Counted from the first letter of the stretch, positions 50,866 to 60,388 are shown. The stretch is DNA of 63,942 nt from Chitinophagales bacterium (GCA_015654595.1 JAATGQ010000112.1:1-63942), one strand, 5' to 3'. The notes: a model not told the origin generated them from the letters alone. Made by a program: numbers and translations.

Positions 50866-51939
50866 CTATCCTAAAAATGGTATGTCTTCACTGGTTAATA
50901 ACCTGTTTGCTTGTTTGATGGCATCTGAATAATTATGCATGGCTTTCCAAAACAGCTGTGTTGACTCATTATTACTAAAGCTATAGACCTCATTGAGACC
51001 TGACTCAGATTTGAAGTGGAGCTCGCCATATGCGGCAATTGGAATTTGGTAATTGGATGTAAATCGTCTATCAGGGGAGCCGTCTTTATTTACTTTATAC
51101 CAGGTTTTGTCAATCACTTTTGCGTCGGAGGGAACTCCTTCCGTCTCAATAAATCTGCTTTGAGTGTATGTGATACTTATTTCTGCATAATTGATAATTG
51201 CAAACTCTGTCTTCGACTCATAGACAATCAAAAATCCGGGATAAAGATAGATGTCTCCTCCGTTAATATTGTTAAAACACATTGGAGGATGTTCTGTACT
51301 TAAGATTGGTAGGTCTTTTTCTGTTAGCTGGATAAGCGATCTGGTTATGGTATTGCTTGCCGAAGTTCGTTCTGCAACCCTGTTTGTACGTTTGGTACTG
51401 GTAATGTCCCATTTTTTTTGAGATTGTTTTAAAAGCGAAAAGGCTTTCCTTACATCGTTGTACAAATCAAAGTATACATCCTCACTGTCAATTTCCAATG
51501 TTACTCTTGAAAGATTCAACTGCTCTTCCAACTCCGAAATTTCAGCATGCAGCTGAGCTGATTCAAATTCAAGGCAAGCTAACTTCCTTTTAAACAGAAA
51601 ACGAAACAAGTTTATTTGCAGGCGATGTATTTTTTTATCCAGCTTTAATTTTACTCCCCTCCGGATATTTAAGACTGTGGATGTTTCTGAATAGTTTTTC
51701 CCAGAAGCTAATAACAGGTTTTTAAAATCCACGAGATCAGCAGAATTTAGCTTCGCGATTGATTCACTTTTAATTTCGTGTGTAGTATCAAAGGGTTTGA
51801 ATAGTTTTAGTTTTAGTTTTTCGGGTTCAGCTTCGAGTTCAGGTGCTGAAGACATGATTTGTGTTCTAATGCCATTTTTGCCGTAGCTTAATTTGATCCC
51901 GGGCATTATTTGAAATTCTTTTCTGAATTTCCATTCCAT
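50866..51939 (-). CDS. Protein with N-terminal DUF4236 domain, 357 aa
   Basis: Residues 1-30 (EWKFRKEFQIMPGIKLSYGK, then NGIRTQIM) match DUF4236. The next about 200 residues are helical and charged (HEIKSESIAKLNSADLVDF, KRKLACLEFESAQLHAEISEL predicting a coiled coil). The C-terminal part has a beta-rich GGDIYLYPGFLIVYESKTEF. No signal peptide. The function is unknown; DUF4236 occurs in accessory genes. It follows the IS remnant by 21 bp of unrelated sequence and is transcribed toward it. Confidence 0.75.
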   Translation of the reverse strand: MEWKFRKEFQIMPGIKLSYGKNGIRTQIMSSAPELEAEPEKLKLKLFKPFDTTHEIKSESIAKLNSADLVDFKNLLLASGKNYSETSTVLNIRRGVKLKLDKKIHRLQINLFRFLFKRKLACLEFESAQLHAEISELEEQLNLSRVTLEIDSEDVYFDLYNDVRKAFSLLKQSQKKWDITSTKRTNRVAERTSASNTITRSLIQLTEKDLPILSTEHPPMCFNNINGGDIYLYPGFLIVYESKTEFAIINYAEISITYTQSRFIETEGVPSDAKVIDKTWYKVNKDGSPDRRFTSNYQIPIAAYGELHFKSESGLNEVYSFSNNESTQLFWKAMHNYSDAIKQANRLLTSEDIPFLG

Positions 51940-52579
51940 GGTTGTAGGTTTAGATTATCTCAATATGTTGTCTGTCAAGATAACCTAACTCTTAGTGCGG
52001 TTTTTCCGGAATCCCGTAAACTCGAAATTTCTTTTACTCGAGCCTTGTCATTTTCAAATGATATAAAAGAGTCTTCTGGACGCTTTTCCGATTTTGGTAT
52101 ATTGGAAAATGAAGGGGAACAACAGCGTTTGCGTGTTTAACTGGGGACAGTCCTGACCGCCATTTTCGTTTTCACTTACTTGCAACCGATTTGCGGCATG
52201 CTTTTCTGCTGATACTTTTTTACCAATTTTAGAAGAGAAACCACTGCTATTTTTTGTCAGTCTTTTTAGGCACCTGTTCAACAACTGATACTATTTTGAC
52301 TTCCCTGGCAAGCATAACAAAAAAATAGTACAAATATCAAAAAGAACATTATTTTCGGTAAGCTAACCAGCGATATAACGTAAACCTTAATCCCGATTGC
52401 CATGTCAAAGTGTATCTTCCCGCGCCAAGAACATACCCGTATTCTTCTATTACCTCGTTTAGCCGTTCCCGATAATCCAACAAAATCATTCTCGTAAACA
52501 TACTGGACATATCCCGCCCGGGATATCAACGAGCTACCTTGTGCACAGGTATTTTTATTAACATTAAACCATTCAAAAA
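51940..52579. other. 640-bp region without a supported gene
   Basis: Short minus-strand frames exist (e.g. around 52278-52529 with a hydrophobic FFLIFVLFFCYACQ tail) but lack a plausible N-terminus or start signal. The region should hold the promoter of the peptide-propeller operon that begins at 52580. I see no tRNA or repeat. Confidence 0.5.
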
Positions 52580-52771
52580 ATGAAAAAGAAAGTCCTTCTT
52601 AGCGCCTTAGCTATTGTGACTCTTGCCCTTTCGTTCACGGTCGCCAAGGCCGACGACGAAGGTGGCTCCAACCCAGGAGGAAGCTGCCAGGCGCCCTGGA
52701 CCAACGTCTGCTTCAACATCGTAAAGAACGGCCAGATCATTGGTACCGCACCTGGTGTTCTACATGTTTAA
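52580..52771 (+). CDS. Exported ADDEGG peptide 1, 63 aa
   Basis: Sec-type signal (MKKKVLLSALAIVTLALSFT) ending at VAKA, then a 39-residue mature peptide starting DDEGGSNPGGSC with Cys36 and Cys44 seven residues apart (C-QAPWTNV-C) and ending GVLHV. It pairs with the peptide at 52794-52985, which keeps the same ADDEGG, C-x7-C and His-Val end. It is the first gene of the propeller/MauE/Wzy/TonB operon. It resembles NVEALA-type Bacteroidota peptides in size and setting, though not in the NVEALA word itself. Likely a secreted or surface peptide with a disulfide. Confidence 0.7.
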   Translation: MKKKVLLSALAIVTLALSFTVAKADDEGGSNPGGSCQAPWTNVCFNIVKNGQIIGTAPGVLHV

Positions 52772-52793
52772 TTCATCTTTCAAAAACCTAAGT

Positions 52794-52985
52794 ATGAAAA
52801 AGATCCTGTTAGGGTTGGTCTGTCTCACAGCCATCCTTTGCTCTGTATCGACTGCCAAAGCAGATGACGAAGGCGGCACAGGTAGTGTAGACTGCCTGCC
52901 CCCAACTTCAAACATTTGCATCTACATCGATCTGCCGATCGGCCATAAGACAATTATGGGCGTCGCAACAGTTCATGTGCCATAA
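52794..52985 (+). CDS. Exported ADDEGG peptide 2, 63 aa
   Basis: ATG at 52794 (MKKILLGLVCLTAILCSVST), signal ending AKA, then a 40-residue mature part starting DDEGGTGSVDC with a C-LPPTSNI-C pair (seven residues between) and ending GVATVHVP. It follows peptide 1 by 22 bp. Sequence outside the shared motifs differs strongly, so the motifs are under selection. A hairpin at 53006-53037 separates the two peptides from the remaining operon. Confidence 0.7.
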   Translation: MKKILLGLVCLTAILCSVSTAKADDEGGTGSVDCLPPTSNICIYIDLPIGHKTIMGVATVHVP

Positions 52986-53005
52986 TCGAACGGGCATTTT
53001 TAAAA

Positions 53006-53037
53006 GCGAGAAGAAAAGAGTAAAATCTTCTTCTCGC
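53006..53037 (+). terminator. Hairpin after the two peptide genes, possible partial terminator
   Basis: Perfect 10-bp stem GCGAGAAGAA (53006-53015) / TTCTTCTCGC (53028-53037), loop 12 nt, followed by TCCTTATCTACTTTTTAA. It sits between peptide 2 and the first membrane gene and could raise peptide mRNA over downstream genes by partial termination or 3'-end protection. Confidence 0.6.
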
Positions 53038-53064
53038 TCCTTATCTACTTTTTAAACTTTATTA

Positions 53065-54117
53065 ATGAAGACAAAGAACGGCAACATGTTGTTGCTGACA
53101 GGCATTGCTATTGTCTGCCTGATCACTGGATTTCTGTATTATCATTTCAAAACTAACAAGCTGGCAGAAAATTTCTTCAAAGGAGGCGGCTTCAGACGTT
53201 CCCAAACGGCTTGGACGCTTAGCCTGAACAAAGACTATGATCTGCCAAGGGGCTATTATAGCGTCGTAGCCTATGACCAGGGTAATGTCCTGTTCCGGGA
53301 CTATTCAAACAAAACAGTCACCAGTTTTAACAAGGATTATTCAAAGAGCGTTTATCCTCTCCCCATTCCAACGACGATCCCGGTAACCAATGTTTTCCGT
53401 ATCAGCCAGAATACGGTCAACCCATCGCTGTATGACATCCAATGCAGCAACAATGACCAGTTATTTGCTGTAGATCTACAGAATAAAAAAATGGCAGCTA
53501 CCTATCAGTTCAGCCACTATTATGAAAAAGCCATCCGACTGACGGATAGCAGCTTTGCCTGTATTGTCCAGGGCGACGGGCCAACCCATATGCAGCCGGT
53601 CATTTTTTCCTTTATGCATGGCAAAGACAGCATAACAAGAAAAAGCCCGTTGAATCTTGTCTCCATGAGCGAAGACGGAATGTTCGTCAAACACAAGGAT
53701 GAATTGATCTATCTGAACTCCTACAACCACAACTTCTATGTCCTCGATTCCAATCTGAATCAAAAATATATTGGAAATACGATCGACACGATCACCATCC
53801 TTCCAAAGACTGTTTCGTTAAAGAACAATACGATCACCAAGTTCATCAAACAGCCCCAGCCGGTCAATCAATTTTGCATGGTCGTGGGAGACACTCTTGT
53901 CGTCAATTCGAGGATCAGAGCGGATAATGACGACCCGCAGGTATTTGGGAAGAGCATTGTCCTGGACTTGTATGACCTGAAGCATGGAGGAAAATACTCA
54001 GGGACGATATATATGGATAAATACAAGGGTCAGGAATTGCAGGATATCTATCTGGGCCATAGAAAGCTTCTATTAACCTATCCCGATAAACTTATAGTCT
54101 ATGACGTTTCGTTATAA
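53065..54117 (+). CDS. Membrane-anchored beta-propeller-like protein, 350 aa
   Basis: One N-terminal membrane helix (NMLLLTGIAIVCLITGFLYY) anchors a periplasmic domain with repeated Y-D-x-x/Val-Leu blade-like strands, e.g. YYSVVAYDQGNVLFRDYSN and FYVLDSNLNQKYIGNTIDT, ending TYPDKLIVYDVSL. This fits the 6-bladed propeller/TolB-like group seen with Bacteroidota small-peptide operons. It overlaps the MauE-like gene by 17 bp. It may hold or sense the peptides. Confidence 0.6.
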   Translation: MKTKNGNMLLLTGIAIVCLITGFLYYHFKTNKLAENFFKGGGFRRSQTAWTLSLNKDYDLPRGYYSVVAYDQGNVLFRDYSNKTVTSFNKDYSKSVYPLPIPTTIPVTNVFRISQNTVNPSLYDIQCSNNDQLFAVDLQNKKMAATYQFSHYYEKAIRLTDSSFACIVQGDGPTHMQPVIFSFMHGKDSITRKSPLNLVSMSEDGMFVKHKDELIYLNSYNHNFYVLDSNLNQKYIGNTIDTITILPKTVSLKNNTITKFIKQPQPVNQFCMVVGDTLVVNSRIRADNDDPQVFGKSIVLDLYDLKHGGKYSGTIYMDKYKGQELQDIYLGHRKLLLTYPDKLIVYDVSL

Positions 54118-54538
54118 ACGCAGCTATCTGCTGACCTTCCTGCAATGTCTCGTCTCTTTTCTGTTCCTGTATTCGGGGATCTCAAAGGCGAGGGGTTTTG
54201 GCTTGTTTGTGAATACCCTCGACAAATCGCTTTTCTTTACCGATTTCAATACGAATTTTGTCGGCGGGTTCGTTGTCGTGGCCGAATTTTCTATACCCGT
54301 ATTGTTATTCTTCGAATCGACAGCGCTTTATGGATATCTTCTATCCTTCTTACTGCTATTGCTTTTTACCGCCTATATCATCCTGATGTTTGCCCTGAGT
54401 CCATATCTGCCCTGCAGCTGCGGAGGATTGATAGAGTCTTTGTCCTGGGGCCAGCATATCCTCTTCAATCTTGTATTTATGGTGATCAGTCTTGTGTTGT
54501 TCATTAATCAGAATAAAAAGCAGGTGCCAGCGCAATGA
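54101..54538 (+). CDS. MauE/DoxX-type redox membrane protein, 145 aa
   Basis: Four membrane helices. The motif YLPCSCGGLIESLSWGQHILFN near residues 102-124 is the CxCGG...LSW..H..FN signature of MauE-type proteins, which work with thiol-oxidizing partners in cofactor or disulfide formation. In this operon it likely oxidizes the paired cysteines of the two exported peptides. It overlaps the genes on both sides, so its translation is coupled. Confidence 0.8.
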   Translation: MTFRYKRSYLLTFLQCLVSFLFLYSGISKARGFGLFVNTLDKSLFFTDFNTNFVGGFVVVAEFSIPVLLFFESTALYGYLLSFLLLLLFTAYIILMFALSPYLPCSCGGLIESLSWGQHILFNLVFMVISLVLFINQNKKQVPAQ

Positions 54539-56343
54539 AAGAGTTGATGCAAAAAAGGATAATGCTTGATGTGGATGGCATCCGGGATATTGTCTTCGGA
54601 TTGATCTTTCTTATCTTCTTTGGATATTTCCTGCTGGCCTACCCGTTTGCGTTCAACTTCGAGTTGTTTATGCATGGGCACTATTTCGGCGTCGTCGTGG
54701 CTGGCCTGGCAGTATTGGCCTATGGGCTATTGATTACATTCGACGGTAAGCTTGACTTGTTTGGGTTTGCGGCACTGTTGCTAATTACGGCCGGGTATCT
54801 GTGCTTCCCGGCCTGGCGGGGCAACGAATATCTCATAAATGCGTCCATCGCAGGTCTTTGTCTTGTCCTGCTTCGATCCATGAATCTGTCTGCGCTTCGG
54901 GTGCTGCTTTTCCTTGCAGCCGGCGCCGACGCTCTCGAACTGACCATAGCATTGACAAAACAGCAGGAGACCTTTTCCCAGGAACCGTTTGCCTTCATCG
55001 GGTCGCTGCATAACAGCGGGGTGTTAGCCGTTTTCTTGGTGATACAGCTTCCCTTGCTGTGGTATGCGATCGACCAGCTGTGTAGCCGGTGGATGTCGCG
55101 ACAGCGCCGCTGGCTTCGGCTGGTCTTATTTTGTCCCGTGCTCCTGGTGATCACCGGCGTTTGCGTATATAACAAGGCGAGAGTGGCGATACTGACGATT
55201 GGAGTTCTTGCCGTGATCGCTGCAGGGAAAGAGTTCTCAAAAAAACTTCGCGAGCTTCCCGCATATAGCAGGATCATTCTGGCTTGTTTGCTGCTTTGTG
55301 TCCTGATCCTCGCCGGATACTATATTTATCATCTGAAAGAAGGCTCGTCGATCGGCCACCTTCTGATCCTTGATGTATCAGCCCGGCACCTTACCGACTA
55401 CTTCTGGACCGGTACAGGTCTGGGCCGATTTAGCTGGCATTATCCACAATGGCAGGCAGCTTATTTTCTAGCTGATCCACAGCCCGGAAGCGCGTTCTTT
55501 CTGAGCGCCGGAGAATCTTATGTCGCCTTCAACGAATTCCTCGAGCTATTCGAGACCTTGGGCTTCTTAGGGTTTCTGCTTGTGGTGACGGCCTTTGTCT
55601 GGCTTTTTACAGCAACGTCGACCCAGAATAAAGAGCTGCTGTTTATCTGCAAGGCAACGGCGGCCGCGATACTCTCCTGCTGTTGCTTTCATTATCCCCT
55701 ACACCTGAGTGTCAACTTGCTTATCCTGGCGCTCTGTTTTGCCATCGTAGCCAAGACACGTGAGAATGGCTACAGGTTTGCGGTTATCGGCAACAGGAAA
55801 TGGCCGCGTTTTGGCGGCGTTATCGTTGCTGTGCTTGCCCTTCCAACCCTGCTCATCGGGTATAGTCAATATACGGCTATCGAAAAATGGGAATCGATCC
55901 GGGATAATGACAGATCTCCCCATGACGTATTGAAGCAGGAAGCGCTCGGCTGTTATGCTCAACTTTATCATGACGGCAAATTCCTTGCTGAGTATGGGAC
56001 CTTTCTTGGTCAGGATTCGCTGGATCTGTCGAAGGCGATCGCAATAACAGAAGCATCCCAGGAACGCTTTATCTCCTGGACGTCCATGGAAACGCTGGCA
56101 TATTATTACCTGCAGCAACGCGACTATAGTAAGGCCATCCGCAGCTTTGAATGGCTTTCCGGATATGTGCCCAATCGTTTCAAACCTCGTATGGAATTGC
56201 TGGAGTTGTACAAAAGAACCAACCATCCTGATAGCGCTATCCGAACCGCCAATTTTATCCTGACCATGCCGATAAAGGTAGCCTCGGATGAAGTGTCGGC
56301 TATAAGAAAGGAAGCCGAATCCACCATTAAATTAGGCCAATGA
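54535..56343 (+). CDS. O-antigen-ligase-family membrane protein with C-terminal TPR-like part, 602 aa
   Basis: About twelve membrane helices. The periplasmic loop around residues 285-325 contains FWTGTGLGRFSWHYPQWQAAYFL and ESYVAFNEFLELFETLGFLG, a Wzy_C-type pattern. After the last helix a helical TPR-like tail (about 475-600) contains QQRDYSKAIRSFEWLSGYVP and RMELLELYKRTNHPDSAI. Such proteins are standard partners of MauE and propeller genes in Bacteroidota peptide operons. It may ligate a glycan, or it may have been recruited for another polymer. It overlaps neighbours as ATGA on both sides. Confidence 0.78.
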   Translation: MKELMQKRIMLDVDGIRDIVFGLIFLIFFGYFLLAYPFAFNFELFMHGHYFGVVVAGLAVLAYGLLITFDGKLDLFGFAALLLITAGYLCFPAWRGNEYLINASIAGLCLVLLRSMNLSALRVLLFLAAGADALELTIALTKQQETFSQEPFAFIGSLHNSGVLAVFLVIQLPLLWYAIDQLCSRWMSRQRRWLRLVLFCPVLLVITGVCVYNKARVAILTIGVLAVIAAGKEFSKKLRELPAYSRIILACLLLCVLILAGYYIYHLKEGSSIGHLLILDVSARHLTDYFWTGTGLGRFSWHYPQWQAAYFLADPQPGSAFFLSAGESYVAFNEFLELFETLGFLGFLLVVTAFVWLFTATSTQNKELLFICKATAAAILSCCCFHYPLHLSVNLLILALCFAIVAKTRENGYRFAVIGNRKWPRFGGVIVAVLALPTLLIGYSQYTAIEKWESIRDNDRSPHDVLKQEALGCYAQLYHDGKFLAEYGTFLGQDSLDLSKAIAITEASQERFISWTSMETLAYYYLQQRDYSKAIRSFEWLSGYVPNRFKPRMELLELYKRTNHPDSAIRTANFILTMPIKVASDEVSAIRKEAESTIKLGQ

Positions 56344-57569
56344 AAAAACTAACGATCCTGCTCCTGTCGTTCTTCGCCCTTTCACGGGCTATGACCCAGA
56401 TCAAAACCGTTACGCTGCGTATCGATCCAAAATATGCCAGGGGCGCGACGGCCTCGGAGCTATTTGATGAAATAACTTATATTCCGCTGGAATCGACCAA
56501 GGAAAGTACTTTCGGCTCTGCCCAGCGTCTTCAGGTGAGCCAGCACTGTTTTGCCTTTTTCGATTATAGTACGAAGTCCGTATTCATATTCGACAAAATG
56601 GGAAAATTCAACGGCCGGATCGGTTCATTGCCGATGCTGAACAATACCGACCAGCTGGCTATGGCGTTGTATAATTTTGTCCTGAACATGTCTTCCGAAG
56701 AAATCTATGTCGTATATGACGTGGGCGATAAAAAGCATCGTAAAAGACTCGCGGTCTTCGACAGTCACGGTAAACTATTACAGTCCCGGGCTTTGAGCGA
56801 AGAATTTGATGAGATGGGAATTTCGTTTGCCTTTCTCGACAGCAATAGGACGATCTTCTCCAGCGGGAATTATTACGACAAGAATCTTGCTCCGGACTAT
56901 CTGTATGTCTTCCATAATTTTGACAGCCTTGCAGCCAGGACCCTCCCGCAACAAGCGAGTGATCCATTAAACAAGAGCTGGCACAACCAGCTGGATCAGC
57001 CGTCGGTCTCGAGCGAAGGTGCGATGTGGTATCGCCTGTATGACAAGACCGTTTATTATACGACGGCGGCAGGAGCTTTGAATAGCTATAGATTCATTCT
57101 GCCGGCTGCGATAACACTCGACTCGACATTTTATGGGGACGAATCGGTCTTGAAGACAGAGCAGGGAGTGAATGTCTACCTTCAAAAGCATCAGAACTTT
57201 ATCAGCTACCTTTCGTCGCTGCAAAAGACAAAAAATCTTATCGGCTTTTCATTCGTTCGATATAATTATTCGCTCCCTTCTGATACTTATCTGTACAGTC
57301 TGTCTACCGGAACGCTTTATGGCAATATAAAGATCACCCCGGACAGCCTTTGCTATTCCCTGCCCCTATTTAATGCCTCCGAGATAGCAGGTATGGATGA
57401 TGGATACATATATCTGTTCATCCCCTCTTTTTCAATGTTTGTCACGGCTGATGCCAATAAAGATCGACCATGGAAATCCAATCCCATCCTGAACGCTTAC
57501 TTTGCCAATGCGCAAAACCGGAAAGGAAATCCGGTATTGGCAAGACTCAAGATAAAAAACACCTTATAA
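56340..57569 (+). CDS. 6-bladed beta-propeller protein (DUF5128-like), 409 aa
   Basis: Signal peptide at the N-terminus (KKLTILLLSFFALSRAMTQ) then the family opening FDEITYIPLESTKESTFGSAQRLQV, followed by blade repeats such as FFDYSTKSVFIFDKMGKFN and VYDVGDKKHRKRLAVFDSHG. This is the 6-bladed propeller (DUF5128/BF3164-type) pattern. Its start overlaps the ligase-family stop as ATGA. Probably periplasmic or surface-located. Confidence 0.75.
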   Translation: MKKLTILLLSFFALSRAMTQIKTVTLRIDPKYARGATASELFDEITYIPLESTKESTFGSAQRLQVSQHCFAFFDYSTKSVFIFDKMGKFNGRIGSLPMLNNTDQLAMALYNFVLNMSSEEIYVVYDVGDKKHRKRLAVFDSHGKLLQSRALSEEFDEMGISFAFLDSNRTIFSSGNYYDKNLAPDYLYVFHNFDSLAARTLPQQASDPLNKSWHNQLDQPSVSSEGAMWYRLYDKTVYYTTAAGALNSYRFILPAAITLDSTFYGDESVLKTEQGVNVYLQKHQNFISYLSSLQKTKNLIGFSFVRYNYSLPSDTYLYSLSTGTLYGNIKITPDSLCYSLPLFNASEIAGMDDGYIYLFIPSFSMFVTADANKDRPWKSNPILNAYFANAQNRKGNPVLARLKIKNTL

Positions 57570-60388
57570 AAAGGGCAGCACTGTTCCTTCTGATCGTATT
57601 GGGTGCTGCTCTGCAGAGTCAGGCTCAAATCGCGGATTCTGTCAAAAGAGGTACGATCGAAGGTCTTATCATCGATTCTGCACAGCATTACGCTTTGCAA
57701 TCGGCGTCTATTGCTATCTATACACAAAAGGATACCAGTCTCGTGAGTTATCAGCTCAGCGATAACTTTGGAAAATTCCATTTCGAACGCATACCGGTGG
57801 GGGTGCCATTGTTGATCAAAGGGTTTTATGTAGGCTATCAACCCGTTATCCGGCTTTTTATGATATCGGCAGCAGAGAAGAAGATCGATCTCGGTAATCT
57901 GCCTCTGCAAAGAACGGAAAGCGAGCTGGAAGAGGTTGTTGTAAAAGCTATCCCGCCTGTCAGGATGAACGGAGATACGCTGGAATTTAATGCCGGCGCA
58001 TTCCAACTGGATAAGAATGCGGTGGGAGAAGACCTGCTTCGAAAGCTCCCCGGGGTCACGATCTGGGGGGACGGGGCTATTACGATCTATGGGAAACCAG
58101 TGAGTCAGGTGTTAGTCGATGGCAAGCCATTCTTTGGGGGAGACGCCAGGATTGCGACGCAGAACATCCCGAAAGACGCCATCGACAAAATACAGGTTTA
58201 TCAACAGAGCCCTAATAGAATAAATATGAGGGACTCTGTCACAAACGTCAACATCAAGCTTAAGAAGAACAGGCGGTATGGTCATTTTGGAAAGATTGGC
58301 GCCGGATATGGAACTCAACGACGTTATGAAGGAGACGCCAATATCAACTTCTTCAATCCAAAAACGCAGCTCGGACTGGTAGGAGCGATCAATAATGTCA
58401 ACAAGATCGCCAGCGATGCCAGCGTTTTGATGCGTAACAGTACATACAAGGGTGTCGGAGCAAACGCCGAATATCAAACGGACTTTACGACGCAGGGGAA
58501 CAACAGGCCGCGGGAGCTGGGTTTGATCTTCCAGCATGATTTCCTCGCTAATTCATCGTATTACAATAAGAGTCTTTTGACCGCCAACTATTTTCTGAAG
58601 GATAATACCAGCGATATATCGAGTAATTCCCAAACTATTACCTCTCTTGGCGGCGACAGTACCCGGACACAGAAAAGCATTAATACGACGCACTCTACGG
58701 CGACCGACCAGCGACTAACTATGCGATATGACTGGTTCAATGGATACAATGCCTTTCATGTCAGCGCTTCAGCCAATACCGATAATACCAGCAGCGCAAA
58801 CGTCAGTCAAAACCAATCCTACTCCGCTGGGGAGCTGCAAAGCTCGAATAACGCTGAAATTTCGATTCATAACAACTCGAAGGATCTGACGGCAGAAATG
58901 GAATTATCTCATACAAGAGGTTTTACCGACCTCTCAGGCGCCCGCGGGATTTACGATATCAAGTATAATATCTCGGCAGGGAACAGCCAGAATGAGCAGG
59001 CGAACAAAAGCAGTTTTGTTTCTTATGAAGACCCTTCGCAAGATCTATTATTCAACCGAAACTATCACACGGACGAACACCATTCTCAGCACCAGCTATT
59101 TGGCAGCAGCGATCTTTCCCAGCCTTTCTTTGGATATCATCGAACAACATTGCCTCTCCTGATACAAGTACAGAACAATCTATCTGTCAATACGACGCAT
59201 GCGACCACGGCAGTAACGGATAAAGATACGGTTACAGGGGCTACGGCTCGTAACGCCTATCTCTCGAACAGGAGAGAAACCACCGTTCTCGACGACAAGC
59301 CGGCACTCATGCTGGGAAAGCGCTTGGAGAGGCAGCTTGACAACCGGTATTCGAAAATATGGATGCTGAATTTTTATCTGCAGGGGCAGTTCTATTCCCA
59401 GAAGAACAGCGCTGACCATGAGTTTCAGAACATAAAGGCCGACTATAGCCGCCTGGTCCCGTATGCAAACCTCTCCTGGACGAACAGTCAGTTTGGTTAT
59501 TTTCTGGACCAGTATGCACTCGATTATTCCACCACTGCCATATTTCCAACGGTGGATCAATGGGCGCCAATCGTGGATAGCTCCAATCAATATCATATCC
59601 AGGCAGGCAACAGGGCGCTTCAGCCGTCTACCCGGCGGGAGCTGAGCTTTTCGTTCAACCACGCCAGTATGAAGCAAAAGAATCCATTTAACTATAAGCT
59701 GGTTATTACGGCGGGGGCGGTCAGTCGTGCGTTCTCGGACAGCAGCACTATCGACAATATCGGCCGTTCCGTCCATTATACCGTCAATGCCGATGGGAAC
59801 CGGTTTTTGAATACCAACCTGGAATTGAACAAGGCTTTCAAGTTCAGAGAAAACCAGATTCAAGTCAACTTTACGCCCGCCCTCTCCTTTTCCAGGTCAC
59901 CCAACAATGTAAACAGCATTTGGAATTATTCGAATAACTTCGTCAGCAACAATGCATTCAACCTTTACTATACCTTCAGAGACAAGGTGGCGCTCAATGT
60001 AAGACAGCAATTCAACTGGTATCATTCACGGCAAACCTCGCTGGACCAGGATTTCCGGAACAAGGCGCAGGCCACCGCCTTTAGTGCGAGCGTGAATTGC
60101 ACGAAGCGATTGACCTTGAACAGCAATATCACCTACAATCATTCCAGTTCGACTGGTTCTGAAGCAATCGATTTTACGATCTGGAATGCCAGCGCTACTT
60201 ATCGATTGCTGTCCGGCAATAATCTCGAACTCAAACTGTCGGCGCTGGACCTCCTTCACCAGAATACCGGGGTCGTCAACTCCGGATCGAACAATGTCTT
60301 GACCCATACGGTGTCCAACGTGCTGCAACAATACTTTATGTTTACGGTTGCCTTTTATCCGCGGCGGTTTGGGAAAGAGGCTCATTGA
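57470..60388 (+). CDS. TonB-type outer-membrane beta-barrel protein, 972 aa
   Basis: A signal-like stretch (RAALFLLIVLGAALQSQAQI) is followed by a carboxypeptidase-regulatory-like domain (about 60-150), a plug (LEEVVVKAIPPVRMNGDTLE, GEDLLRKLPGVTIWGDGAI, VSQVLVDGKPFFGGDARIA) and a long barrel ending in FTVAFYPRRF. This is the outer-membrane barrel_3 (PF14905-like) type with TonB plug. The ORF's first ATG (57470) lies inside the previous gene; no other ATG precedes the signal, so a non-ATG start nearer 57560 is possible. It closes the operon and probably passes or binds the peptide product at the outer membrane. Confidence 0.82.
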   Translation: MEIQSHPERLLCQCAKPERKSGIGKTQDKKHLIKRAALFLLIVLGAALQSQAQIADSVKRGTIEGLIIDSAQHYALQSASIAIYTQKDTSLVSYQLSDNFGKFHFERIPVGVPLLIKGFYVGYQPVIRLFMISAAEKKIDLGNLPLQRTESELEEVVVKAIPPVRMNGDTLEFNAGAFQLDKNAVGEDLLRKLPGVTIWGDGAITIYGKPVSQVLVDGKPFFGGDARIATQNIPKDAIDKIQVYQQSPNRINMRDSVTNVNIKLKKNRRYGHFGKIGAGYGTQRRYEGDANINFFNPKTQLGLVGAINNVNKIASDASVLMRNSTYKGVGANAEYQTDFTTQGNNRPRELGLIFQHDFLANSSYYNKSLLTANYFLKDNTSDISSNSQTITSLGGDSTRTQKSINTTHSTATDQRLTMRYDWFNGYNAFHVSASANTDNTSSANVSQNQSYSAGELQSSNNAEISIHNNSKDLTAEMELSHTRGFTDLSGARGIYDIKYNISAGNSQNEQANKSSFVSYEDPSQDLLFNRNYHTDEHHSQHQLFGSSDLSQPFFGYHRTTLPLLIQVQNNLSVNTTHATTAVTDKDTVTGATARNAYLSNRRETTVLDDKPALMLGKRLERQLDNRYSKIWMLNFYLQGQFYSQKNSADHEFQNIKADYSRLVPYANLSWTNSQFGYFLDQYALDYSTTAIFPTVDQWAPIVDSSNQYHIQAGNRALQPSTRRELSFSFNHASMKQKNPFNYKLVITAGAVSRAFSDSSTIDNIGRSVHYTVNADGNRFLNTNLELNKAFKFRENQIQVNFTPALSFSRSPNNVNSIWNYSNNFVSNNAFNLYYTFRDKVALNVRQQFNWYHSRQTSLDQDFRNKAQATAFSASVNCTKRLTLNSNITYNHSSSTGSEAIDFTIWNASATYRLLSGNNLELKLSALDLLHQNTGVVNSGSNNVLTHTVSNVLQQYFMFTVAFYPRRFGKEAH

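Noticed and set aside
52278..52529. Minus-strand frame of 83 codons with a hydrophobic, lipobox-like C-terminal end
   Set aside because: The hydrophobic part is at the wrong end for a signal peptide and internal starts give only 23-42 residues; support is too weak.
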